Below are positions 14,991 through 22,156 of a stretch of DNA of 22,156 nt, in pieces. A program made the translations under genes and the position numbers. Source of the DNA: an uncultured Methanobrevibacter sp. (GTDB lineage Archaea > Methanobacteriota > Methanobacteria > Methanobacteriales > Methanobacteriaceae); contig NZ_OMWD01000031.1 in the NCBI RefSeq assembly GCF_900314695.1, positions 1 through 22,156 on the forward strand, written 5' to 3'. Positions within the stretch are counted from its first letter, which is position 1. Every line of letters starts with the position of its first letter. The notes under the pieces were generated by a model that ran no database searches, was not told where the DNA came from, and saw only the letters and a list, made by a program, of their open reading frames with translations.

Positions 14991-15159
14991 AGTCAAAATA
15001 GCCGTCGTCGGCGTATCCGAACTCCTCGGTATCGTCGTAGTTCAAATCGTCATCGTAATCATTGCCCCAATCTGGGCTGTCTGACAAATCTGATCCGCAC
15101 TCTTTGCAAACGGCATTTGATGAGTCATTAAGACATCCGCATACGCTGCATGTAATCAT
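14989..15159 (-). CDS. Zinc-ribbon microprotein, 56 aa, acidic tail
   Basis: MITCSVCGCLNDSSNAVCKE starts a one-ribbon protein with two CxxC knuckles (CSVC and CKEC), followed by a very acidic tail (NDYDDDLNYDDTEEF). I place the start at the ATG at 15159 because GGGTGA lies just before it and partly overlaps the stop of the preceding gene; the frame is open 24 bases further but that is inside the neighbouring gene. The ribbon is clearly paralogous to the 39-aa protein encoded at 15468 (C-x-x-C-G-x-L-N-D-x-S-N-x-V-C). The function is unknown; similar zinc-ribbon stubs often act as protein or nucleic-acid adaptors. Last of three packed zinc-ribbon genes. Confidence 0.75.
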   Translation of the reverse strand: MITCSVCGCLNDSSNAVCKECGSDLSDSPDWGNDYDDDLNYDDTEEFGYADDGYFD

Positions 15160-15163
15160 GGCA

Positions 15164-15463
15164 TCACCCGTATTCCTCTCCAAGCCATCCCTGATTCACG
15201 TCAGGCCAGCCGCATTCGTCACACACGTCACCGTCAAACAATGCCCCGCAGTTTGGGCATTCGCAGTATTCCTCTCTCATTTTTGTATCTCCATTGTTTT
15301 GGCAGTACCAGCATTCCCATTCACTGCCCTGCCAGTCTATGATGCTTTCGCAATTTTCACATACGAAATATCCGTCACCTATATCGTCCCTTCCGCAGTA
15401 TGGACACTCGAATTGGGCTTCTGATTCTTCGAACTTGTAGCCGCATAAATTGCATTCAATCAT
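15164..15463 (-). CDS. Multi-zinc-ribbon protein, 99 aa
   Basis: Six CxxC knuckles are visible in 99 residues: CNLC, CPYC, CENC, CWYC, CPNC and CDEC. That is enough for three zinc ribbons in a row, with acidic and aromatic linkers (DWQGSEWE) and an acidic C-terminus. The start is the ATG at 15463 (MIECNLCGYKF), preceded by GTGGTGA, which overlaps the stop of the upstream 39-aa gene. The stop TGA (15164-15166) in turn forms part of the ribosome binding site of the next gene, so translation of the three is chained. Family not recognised beyond zinc-ribbon; RNA polymerase, ribosome or helicase adaptor roles are all possible. Confidence 0.78.
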   Translation of the reverse strand: MIECNLCGYKFEESEAQFECPYCGRDDIGDGYFVCENCESIIDWQGSEWECWYCQNNGDTKMREEYCECPNCGALFDGDVCDECGWPDVNQGWLGEEYG

Positions 15464-15467
15464 TGAC

Positions 15468-15587
15468 TCACCACTCTTCAGTGTCAAAGTCCAGAAAATC
15501 CTGGCTGTCTGTCAGGTCAAATCCGCATTTCTCACATACTGTGTTTGAATTGTCGTTCAAGTGTCCGCATTCGTTGCATACAATCAA
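15468..15587 (-). CDS. Zinc-ribbon microprotein, 39 aa, TTG start
   Basis: This short gene lies between the helicase stop and the 99-aa zinc-ribbon gene. From a TTG at 15587 it reads M-I-V-CNEC-G-H-L-N-D-N-S-N-T-V-CEKC-G and ends in an acidic FDTEEW. GGGTG lies a few bases before the TTG, and no in-frame ATG exists. Its two CxxC knuckles and the LNDxSNxVC spacing match the 56-aa protein encoded at 14989, so the two are paralogues. The gene begins 19 bases after the helicase stop and ends 4 bases before the next ATG, so it probably belongs to the helicase operon. Such a short gene is easily missed by annotation. Confidence 0.72.
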   Translation of the reverse strand: MIVCNECGHLNDNSNTVCEKCGFDLTDSQDFLDFDTEEW

Positions 15588-15606
15588 ATTCTACACCCTC
15601 ATAAAC

Positions 15607-18600
15607 TCAATTTTTCTTATATGATTTACAGATATTTTTGTACTGACAGTATTTACAGTCATCACAGGAGCATGATGTGAATTTTCCTTCATGAATATCT
15701 GTTGCAACACGTTCAAGTTCAAGCTTTAACTCTTCAATGTATGCTTCATCAATATCAAAATTAATCATCTTTTTGGATTTTATGGTATAAACCTGGAGAT
15801 TTGATATTTCTTTGCCTTCATATTCCTGATTTTGGTCACGAAGTGCTAAAACGTACAAGTGGAGCTGTTTTTTGAATTTATCTTTGTATTTGACTTCCAG
15901 ACGTGTGTTTTTATAATCTATAATTCCTAGTTTTCCATCTGTTTCATAAATTAAGTCAACAACTCCTTTAAGAGCATAGTTTTTATCTTTCAGGTAGAAC
16001 GGATATTCACTGTCGAGTATTTTCAAATCTTTACCATAATTTTTGTAGTAGTAAAGAACATTGCCTGTAACTTCATTCAGCTGTTTATCGTACTCAACAG
16101 GGTCTTCTTCATGCAGTTCTTCATTTGATTTTTCAAACAAATTGGTAATAATTTCAACAACTTTATCTTCTCCAATAAATACATTGTTATTGTTTATGAT
16201 TTCCTTGTTGATTATTTCCAGAGCCTTGTGAACAAAGATTCCTTCATCGATTTCCTGCTTTTCAGATATGGTGAAACCTATCTGATTTGCCAACTTATAT
16301 CTGAACGGACAGTTGTTGTAGTTTTCCAAAGCTGTGAAACTTAAATCAATACAGTAACTATCATTATTTTCTTCTGCTGTTCTAGTCAATGTATTAATAT
16401 CAATATTGTTTGGATCAATTAAAATACAATCATTTTCCAAATTCTCGTTTATTGCACTTTGAATACGTTTAGGTCCTTTTGGAAGTTTGTTAAATTCACT
16501 GGATTCCAGTGCAGACTGTTTGGCAGGTCCACAATCATCTACAATAGAGGACAATATTAATGTATCTTCTGCACGTGTCATTGCAACATAAATTATCCTT
16601 TCTTCTTCCATTTCATGAGACAATTCTTCTTCAAACTCTTCATCAAATTTAGGATATATCAGACAGTCATCAGGAGTATAATATGTAGGGCTTCCAAATA
16701 TCCAACCTGATTTTGGATTTGGGTCAATGAATTTCATAGGGAAATTATCTTTTTTAAGTGAAGGAACAATAACAACAGGAAATTCCAGTCCTTTTGATTG
16801 GTGAATAGTCATAATCTGAATTCCGTCGGTTTCTTCACTGTAACTTGAATGACCTCCTACAGTTCTGTAAATAAACCAGAATGCACCTCTGATATCCCGT
16901 TCAAATCTGACCTCAACGAATGTTTGAAGTGAAGATGTTAGCTGTGAGAGATTATAAATCAAATCATCATTGTCCAAAACCTTATCTTCAGATAAAAATC
17001 CGGTAATGTCAGTTAATAACTTAAGATAAACTTCCGAAACTGTTGGTCTTTCATAAAATTTAACATCTTCAGAGTAAAGGGAATCTTTCAGTTCATTTAA
17101 TTTTTTGAAAAATTCCAAATCATCCTCATTTGTTATTCCATATTCAACCAGATTTTCATTTACAAGTACAGGTCGTGTAACTTCATCAAATATTTCAATA
17201 AGCATTTCTTCCGGACGTTCCAAAACCTTTGCAAAAGATTTTTTACCACCAGATTTATGGTCTCTTAACCAGACACGGTTTTCTGTTTTGACAACTTCCT
17301 CTTCAAAGTCATTTTGAAGATTATATAATATTTCTTTGGTTTCATCTGACAGTTCAAATAATATCTGGTCTGCATATGCTTTCAAATTAAGCCAATCAGC
17401 TTCCCACCTGTTAAAGAAGTGTTTGTGCGGATCATCATCTGAGATCAAATGGTAGAATAATGTTAAGACTGATTTGATTTCAGGCTGGTCAATCAAATCA
17501 CTTAAACCCCTGATTTGATAGTCAATTCCATTTTCGTTTAATTTTTCAAGCAATCCTTCAATGCATCTGGAACTGCTTTTATTTAAGGAACGGAATAAAA
17601 TTCCGATATCGGACAGTTTATTGACTTTATTGTTTTCAATTAAATATTTGATTACATTGAAAATATTTGCCGCTTCAACACCACTGTTTTCATTTACCAG
17701 ATAGTATGTAGGATTGTGAACTCCACGACCGCATCTGGCCTTTCCAAGTGCTGAATCAGCAGGTCTTTGATGTTTAATGAAATCTTCTGAAATATTAATT
17801 ATCTCCCATGTGGAACGATAATTGGTCGGAAGACTTTTAAATTCAAATTCATTATTATGATGTTTAGATAGATAAGTAAACGGATTGATGTTTGAGCCTC
17901 TAAAACCGTAAATACTTTGGTTAATGTCTCCCACTACGGTAAAAGATTCTGCAGTTTTCATTAAGTTTTCAAAAAGTTCCATCTGCATGGGGTCAGTATC
18001 TTGAAACTCATCAATTAAAATATTAGTGAAAGGAGTTTTAAAACTCTCTTTTTTAACAATTTCAAGAGCATCCTTTTGCATATGTGCAAAATCAATTGCT
18101 TTTTCACGTTTTAAAATTTCCTCATAAATCGGATAAGATTTTGCAATTTGCAGGTATCTTGCATTATATTTTGATTTTTTAAATTCCTTATTTTCTTTTA
18201 CTTCATCATAGGGATATTTGCCGTCATTTTCTTCCATATAATTCCTGACGAAAGCTACATATTCCGAATCAACTGGTCTTTCAGCTTCGATATAATCAAT
18301 CAGTTTGTCTGTTTTAACACCAAAAGTGCAGTACTCATTATACTTGCTTACGATATCGGGAATATCACTGTTTGACATATATGCTTCTTTAACAAAACCG
18401 AGCTCTTCCATATGATTTCCAATAAATAACAGGTTTTTTTCGCCTGCATCATCTGAAATTACATTTAATCCAACCTGGCCGTTTTCCTCCAGGATTCTTC
18501 CGCAGAATGAATGGATTGTTGATATATGCATTTTTTGAACATCACTTTTAAGCAGGTCTCCTTCAGCCAATCTTTCCTGAAGCTCTTCAGCCGCTTTGGT

Positions 18601-18816
18601 TGAAAATGTAATGATTAAAAGTGTTTCGGGATCAACATTGAGTTCGTTTACCATGTAATTAACTTTTTCGATTAAGACTCTGGTTTTACCTGCACCCGGA
18701 CCTGCTTCAACACTTAAAAACTTATCTCCATCATATGTTACAATATCTTCCTGCTCTTCGTTTAAATTTAGAGCAACATCACTGAACTCAGGAAATGTTT
18801 TTAAAAAGTTTTCCAA
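15607..18816 (-). CDS. UvrD-type helicase with C-terminal PD-(D/E)XK nuclease
   Basis: 1069-aa superfamily 1A DNA helicase-nuclease of the AddA/RecB kind. Residues 18-30 hold the Q motif (NLNEEQEDIV). Walker A is AGPGAGKTR with Lys44. Motif Ia is ITFSTKAAEEL, Walker B is LIDEFQDTDPMQ near residue 270, then VVGDINQSIYGFRG, IMTIHQSKGLEFPVVIVP and YVAMTRAEDTL. The C-terminal 200 residues form a RecB/Cas4/AddB-like nuclease: LKGVVDLIY and GIIDYKN supply the metal-binding Asp and Asp-x-Lys. A four-cysteine Fe-S signature is split between NNCPFRYKL and the C-terminal CDDCKYCQYKNIC. It probably unwinds and degrades DNA from ends in repair or defence. The start at 18816 is a TTG with weak signals; the 55-aa ORF overlapping it is probably its displaced N-terminus (frameshift). 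It leads the operon with three zinc-ribbon genes. Confidence 0.92.
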   Translation of the reverse strand: MENFLKTFPEFSDVALNLNEEQEDIVTYDGDKFLSVEAGPGAGKTRVLIEKVNYMVNELNVDPETLLIITFSTKAAEELQERLAEGDLLKSDVQKMHISTIHSFCGRILEENGQVGLNVISDDAGEKNLLFIGNHMEELGFVKEAYMSNSDIPDIVSKYNEYCTFGVKTDKLIDYIEAERPVDSEYVAFVRNYMEENDGKYPYDEVKENKEFKKSKYNARYLQIAKSYPIYEEILKREKAIDFAHMQKDALEIVKKESFKTPFTNILIDEFQDTDPMQMELFENLMKTAESFTVVGDINQSIYGFRGSNINPFTYLSKHHNNEFEFKSLPTNYRSTWEIINISEDFIKHQRPADSALGKARCGRGVHNPTYYLVNENSGVEAANIFNVIKYLIENNKVNKLSDIGILFRSLNKSSSRCIEGLLEKLNENGIDYQIRGLSDLIDQPEIKSVLTLFYHLISDDDPHKHFFNRWEADWLNLKAYADQILFELSDETKEILYNLQNDFEEEVVKTENRVWLRDHKSGGKKSFAKVLERPEEMLIEIFDEVTRPVLVNENLVEYGITNEDDLEFFKKLNELKDSLYSEDVKFYERPTVSEVYLKLLTDITGFLSEDKVLDNDDLIYNLSQLTSSLQTFVEVRFERDIRGAFWFIYRTVGGHSSYSEETDGIQIMTIHQSKGLEFPVVIVPSLKKDNFPMKFIDPNPKSGWIFGSPTYYTPDDCLIYPKFDEEFEEELSHEMEEERIIYVAMTRAEDTLILSSIVDDCGPAKQSALESSEFNKLPKGPKRIQSAINENLENDCILIDPNNIDINTLTRTAEENNDSYCIDLSFTALENYNNCPFRYKLANQIGFTISEKQEIDEGIFVHKALEIINKEIINNNNVFIGEDKVVEIITNLFEKSNEELHEEDPVEYDKQLNEVTGNVLYYYKNYGKDLKILDSEYPFYLKDKNYALKGVVDLIYETDGKLGIIDYKNTRLEVKYKDKFKKQLHLYVLALRDQNQEYEGKEISNLQVYTIKSKKMINFDIDEAYIEELKLELERVATDIHEGKFTSCSCDDCKYCQYKNICKSYKKN

Positions 18817-18968
18817 ATCGTTTGCAGATCTTCATTTTTGAAATCATCTTTTTTGAGTGTTTTATAATCCCTTAAAAGAATTGGAATTTCATAATTGTTT
18901 AAATCGCAAGTTTCTTTTATTTTACCATAAAGATTGTAAAACTTTTGTTTTTTTATAATGTATGTCAT
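18801..18968 (-). CDS. 55-aa ORF, probably the frameshifted N-terminus of the helicase
   Basis: From an ATG at 18968 the frame gives 55 residues (MTYIIKKQKFYNLYGKIKET, later EIPILLRDYKTLKKDDF) and stops inside the first codons of the helicase gene, a 16-base overlap. The good promoter-like TATATTATA near 19001-19012 and the ATG belong to this ORF, whereas the helicase itself begins at a weak TTG. Adding one A to the A-run at 18821-18823 makes the two frames continuous through NEDLQ-NDLENFLKTFPEF, with no stop. I therefore read it as the true N-terminal extension separated by a one-base deletion or a sequencing error. A separate small protein coupled to the helicase is the alternative. Confidence 0.6.
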   Translation of the reverse strand: MTYIIKKQKFYNLYGKIKETCDLNNYEIPILLRDYKTLKKDDFKNEDLQTIWKTF

Positions 18969-19309
18969 TTTTATACCCTGAAATTTTAATTGTATTAAAG
19001 TTGTTATAATATATGTTGATTGTAATTTAAAATTATTTCTAAAATAAGTATAAATAAAAATTTTAAATTAGTTTAAACATGTGTAAATTCATATTTAAAT
19101 TAAAATATACAACTTTAATTATTTTTGAAGAAAGTTTTATTTTTTTTGGTTTAAATGATACATATATTAATATACTTCATGTTAATCTCCTAAAAGACAA
19201 TATCATAAATATTTATTCCCTTATCTGATTATAAATGAGTTTATTTTTAAATTAATAATGTTTAAGTATAATTAATAACAATAAATATTAAATAATTATG
19301 GAGGATTCT
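18969..19309. other. Divergent promoter region between helicase and restriction-modification loci
   Basis: This 341-base, very AT-rich region holds no gene. It contains the TATA-like TATATTATA for the helicase side (about 19001-19012, minus strand) and AGTATAATTAATA (about 19265-19277) for the methyltransferase side, which predicts a start just before the GGAGGA site at 19300-19305. An 11-bp exact inverted repeat, ATTAAAGTTGT (18994-19004) and ACAACTTTAAT (19109-19119), encloses 104 bases. Confidence 0.5.
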
Positions 19310-20791
19310 ATGTTAAATCATATTGTTAATATCACTGACCAATATTTAGAAGAATTTCCTAAAACTGAAAGAAAGAAAATTGGTCAATTTTTTACTTCTA
19401 AAGATACTGCAATATTCATGGCAGAGATGTTTAATAAAAACATTAATAAAGAATTACATATTTTAGATCCTGGTGCAGGTACTGGAATACTATCTGCTGC
19501 ATTAATAGACAGACTGCAAGATTTTGATTTAAAATCAATTCATTTAGTAATGTATGAAAATGATGAAAATATTCTTCCAACATTAAAATCAAATTGCAAA
19601 TATTTAATTAAATCTTCAAAAATCCCGTTAACAATTGATTTAGTTAAAAAGAATTTTATTTTAGATAATGAATTTGAAAATACATTATTAAACTCCAATA
19701 CAAAATTTGATTTAATAATTTCCAATCCTCCTTATAAAAAAATACCTAAAAAAGCTCTTGAATCTCAGAAAATGTTAAATGTAGTTTATGGTTCTCCAAA
19801 TTTATATTTTCTTTTCATGGCAATGTCACTACACCTTTTAAAAGAAAATGGTGAGATGGTATTTATCATTCCTCGTAGTTGGACATCTGGAAATTATTTT
19901 AAAACATTCAGGAAATATTTATTGAAAAATGGTGAAATTAATAATATCCACTTATTTATTAATAGAAATAATCTATTTAAACAAGATGCTATTCTTCAAG
20001 AAACAATAATTATTAAAGTATCAAAAAGTCAAAATAATCCTGAATTTATTAATATTTCATCATCAAATGATTTCATGTTCGATGATTTAAAACGATTTAA
20101 GTTGCCATATGAATTAGCTGTATCTAAGGACGATAATTCATATATCTTCTTACCCACAAATCAAAGTGAGGTGAATATTTTAACTCTATTAAATAAATTT
20201 AAATATAATCTTACAGATCTTGGGATTAAATTGAAAACCGGATTAACTGTGGGTTTTAGAAATAAAGAATTATTATTTGATTCCCAATGTCCTCAATCTG
20301 TGCCAATATTTTATCCTTGTCATTTTAATGATGGTTTTGTTAAGTTTCCTGTTGACACTGATAAAAAACAATTTATTTTAAAAGATAAAACTAGTTTACT
20401 TCAAGACAATAAAAATTTCTTGTTTTTAAAAAGATTCACATCCAAAGAAGAAAAAAGAAGATTGCAACCAGCAATATACTTACATGATTCTTTAAGTGAA
20501 TTTAATCATATTTCAACAGATAATAAGATTAATTTCATTGATACAGTTAATAAAAATGATTATCTAACGTTAGCTGAGATTTATGGGTTATTTGCATTAT
20601 TTAATTCTACATTATATGATAAGTATTATAGGATTTTAGATGGAAGTACACAGGTTAATGCCAGCGAGATTAATTCCATGCCTGTTCCAGATAGAAATTC
20701 TTTAAAACAATTAGGTGATAAAATCATTCATTCAAATAATTTAACAACCAATTATTGTGATAAAATTTTAGGAGAATTAATTTATGGATAA
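19310..20791 (+). CDS. N6-adenine DNA methyltransferase, BsuBI/PstI type
   Basis: 493-aa type II modification methylase. Motif X is IGQFFTSKDTAIFMAE (residues about 24-39), motif I for S-adenosylmethionine is LDPGAGTGILSAA (about 52-64), and the catalytic motif IV is SNPPYKK, with NPPY at 139-142. FIIPRSWTSGNYF follows in the target region, and the C-terminal half is the recognition part. The order X-I-IV and the endonuclease next door place it with M.BsuBI/M.PstI, which methylate the adenine of CTGCAG. I start at the ATG at 19310 because GGAGGA (19300-19305) lies four bases before it; the in-frame ATG at 19298 overlaps that site. It overlaps the endonuclease gene by 8 bases. The DNA is more AT-rich than the flanking core genes, suggesting transfer. 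Confidence 0.9.
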   Translation: MLNHIVNITDQYLEEFPKTERKKIGQFFTSKDTAIFMAEMFNKNINKELHILDPGAGTGILSAALIDRLQDFDLKSIHLVMYENDENILPTLKSNCKYLIKSSKIPLTIDLVKKNFILDNEFENTLLNSNTKFDLIISNPPYKKIPKKALESQKMLNVVYGSPNLYFLFMAMSLHLLKENGEMVFIIPRSWTSGNYFKTFRKYLLKNGEINNIHLFINRNNLFKQDAILQETIIIKVSKSQNNPEFINISSSNDFMFDDLKRFKLPYELAVSKDDNSYIFLPTNQSEVNILTLLNKFKYNLTDLGIKLKTGLTVGFRNKELLFDSQCPQSVPIFYPCHFNDGFVKFPVDTDKKQFILKDKTSLLQDNKNFLFLKRFTSKEEKRRLQPAIYLHDSLSEFNHISTDNKINFIDTVNKNDYLTLAEIYGLFALFNSTLYDKYYRILDGSTQVNASEINSMPVPDRNSLKQLGDKIIHSNNLTTNYCDKILGELIYG

Positions 20792-21701
20792 TTTAGATTC
20801 TGCAAAGGAAATATTAAAAGCAATAGAGATGCCTGAAAAACAACAAAATGATATTAGTGCTTTTACTTTATTAGCATTGGCTCGTATTCGTGAACATGAT
20901 AATTGGAGTAAAGCCACTAACGACTGGATAAGAATACATGATATTATAAGATTTATAGATGTTAATTATGATGTCCAATATGCTGAAAATTCACGTGAAA
21001 CCTTTAGAAAACAGGTTATTCATCAATTTAGAGATGCAGCCATTATTGAAGATAATGGTAAAGCTACTAACTCACCACACTACAGATATAGATTAACTGG
21101 AGAATTTTTAAATTTGGTACAAACTTATGATTTACCTCAATGGAATACTTCTTTAAATGAATTTTTATCCACACATGAATCATTAATTAGTATTTATTCA
21201 GCAAAAAGAGAATTGTTAAAAAAACCTGTAATGATTAATGGGAACCCATTTACTTTTTCTCCAGGAAAACATAATGAACTTCAAAAACAAATCTTAGAAG
21301 AGTTTGGGCCACGTTTTGCACAAGAAAGTGAATGTTTATATGTGGGAGATACAGCTAAAAAAGATTTATTCATTAATACTGAAAAATTAAAAGAATTAGG
21401 ATTTGTCATTTCAACCCATGATAAAATGCCAGATGTTATTTTATACTGTGAAGATAAGAATTGGATTTATTTTATTGAAGCTGTTACTTCAACAGGACCT
21501 ATGGATTTTAAAAGGATTAATGAAATTAATAAATTAACTGAAAATGTTGATGCAGGTAAAATTTTTATTACTGCATTTTTAGATTTCAGAACATTTAAAA
21601 GATTTGCAGCCGATTTAGCATGGGATAGTGAAGTTTGGATTGCTGATAATCCTAATCATTTAATCCATTTTAATGGCGATAGATTCTTAGGTCCAAGGTA
21701 A
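20784..21701 (+). CDS. BsuBI/PstI family type II restriction endonuclease
   Basis: 305-aa endonuclease with an N-terminal helical DNA-binding part (about 1-140) and a C-terminal BsuBI/PstI PD-(D/E)XK-type catalytic part. Visible landmarks are LYVGDTAKKDLF (about 185-196), MPDVILYCEDKNW (215-227, with Asp217 as likely metal ligand), YFIEAVTSTGPM (229-240, with Glu232) and GKIFITAFLDFRTFKRF. Known members cut CTGCAG; the same target is inferred here, not shown. AGGAG (20770-20774) lies nine bases before the ATG, and the start overlaps the methylase end by 8 bases, coupling nuclease to methylase synthesis. Length is normal and no damage is seen. Confidence 0.9.
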   Translation: MDNLDSAKEILKAIEMPEKQQNDISAFTLLALARIREHDNWSKATNDWIRIHDIIRFIDVNYDVQYAENSRETFRKQVIHQFRDAAIIEDNGKATNSPHYRYRLTGEFLNLVQTYDLPQWNTSLNEFLSTHESLISIYSAKRELLKKPVMINGNPFTFSPGKHNELQKQILEEFGPRFAQESECLYVGDTAKKDLFINTEKLKELGFVISTHDKMPDVILYCEDKNWIYFIEAVTSTGPMDFKRINEINKLTENVDAGKIFITAFLDFRTFKRFAADLAWDSEVWIADNPNHLIHFNGDRFLGPR

Positions 21702-21946
21702 ACTTTTCTATAATTTTTTATTAAGAATATCTAAACTAAACTACTCATTTTATCATTATATTTATTCCCATGATAGTAGTGTTATAGAATATAGCATTTA
21801 CTGAATCATTACTTTTCTGCTTTAAAAAATACTTTAAAAACACTTTAAATAATAAAATACCCTTCAACAATATTTGAACGAATATTAAACTATTCAAAAC
21901 AGATATAATTTTTTTTAAATCACCATCAAATCCCATTTTATAATAA
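21702..21946. other. AT-rich junction between the endonuclease gene and the type IIG fragment
   Basis: I see no convincing gene here. The minus-strand frame across 21745-21990 starts at a TTG inside the type IIG fragment and has no ribosome binding site, so I regard it as chance. The stretch probably contains the recombination or deletion scar that removed the front of the neighbouring gene. Confidence 0.4.
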
Positions 21947-22156
21947 ATATGTTTCACTTCTACAGACCCACATTGGGTCTTATATGACAAAGGCGATAAA
22001 GATGGAAATAAATGGTACTTAGAAACACCATTCTACATTGAGTGGTCTAGAAATAATGTTAAATTTTTAAAAGAAAATGCTGGAAGAAAGGGTAAAGGAG
22101 GGACTAGATTTCAAAATTCCCAATTTTATTTCCGTGAGGGTTTCTGTTGGACAGAT
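21947..22156 (+). pseudogene. Headless fragment of a type IIG-like restriction-modification gene (runs off window)
   Basis: A frame is open from just after a TAA (21944-21946) to the window edge, 70 codons. It reads DPHWVLYDKGDKDGNKWY, then LETPFYIEWSRNNVKF, then GGTRFQNSQFYFREGFCWTD. The block N-S-x-F-Y-F-R-E-G-x-x-W is characteristic of the region after the methylase domain in type IIG (Eco57I/BREX PglX-like) restriction-modification enzymes. No ATG, GTG or TTG occurs in frame and no methylase motifs lie upstream, so the gene has lost its front, apparently where the BsuBI/PstI pair now ends. The rest may continue beyond the window. Confidence 0.65.

Noticed and set aside
18994..19119. 11-bp inverted repeats 104 bases apart as ends of a miniature transposon
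   Set aside because: The DNA is extremely AT-rich, no target-site duplication is visible, and no second copy occurs in the window.
21745..21990. 81-codon minus-strand frame at the right edge
   Set aside because: It starts at TTG within the type IIG fragment, antisense to it, has no ribosome binding site, and reads like AT-rich noise.
1..22156. CRISPR arrays, tRNA or rRNA genes, insertion sequences
   Set aside because: I looked for regularly spaced repeats, tRNA-like cloverleafs, rRNA signatures and transposase motifs and saw none.

Overview
The window looks like chromosome from a methanogenic archaeon of the Methanobacteriales, most likely a Methanobrevibacter or close relative. The evidence is very AT-rich DNA, archaeal TATA boxes ahead of genes, GGTGA/GGAGG ribosome binding sites, and secreted adhesin-like proteins with beta-helix and Ig-like repeats that share a lysine-rich C-terminal module. 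Placement at genus level is inference.

Layout. 1-7733 is mostly housekeeping and surface genes: the last codons of an upstream gene, an aldo/keto reductase, a secreted beta-helix adhesin, a B12-binding radical SAM enzyme, a YhhQ-type queuosine-precursor transporter, a small acidic protein with an apparently leaderless mRNA, an anchored alpha/beta hydrolase, two small membrane proteins (one of 55 aa) and a GNAT acetyltransferase. 7932-10178 is an AT-rich accessory patch. It holds an ImmA/IrrE-type metallopeptidase gene coupled through an ATGA overlap to a PIN-like DUF4411 gene broken by an in-frame TAA, and a likely decayed gene end. 10179-11496 is a two-gene HIRAN plus ARPP-1 (DUF6569) operon. 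11910-13968 holds a 5'-truncated Ig-repeat adhesin and a small anchored Ig-like protein, facing each other across two long hairpins.

14119-18968 is a compact minus-strand locus. It contains a UvrD-type helicase with a C-terminal PD-(D/E)XK nuclease and a four-cysteine Fe-S signature, three tiny zinc-ribbon proteins packed 4 bases apart (one of 39 aa starting at TTG), and a DUF2207-like cytoplasmic protein with its own promoter and an upstream palindrome. The helicase probably once had a further 55-residue N-terminus, which now appears as a separate overlapping ORF; restoring one A in a short A-run fuses the two. 19310-22156 holds a BsuBI/PstI-type restriction-modification pair, translationally coupled and AT-rich, followed by a headless fragment of a second, type IIG-like restriction-modification gene running off the window edge.

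The right half is therefore a mix of genome-defence and DNA-processing genes, several damaged. The least described unit is the helicase-nuclease plus zinc-ribbon cluster; the HIRAN/ARPP-1 pair comes second. All functions are predictions from sequence motifs read by eye.
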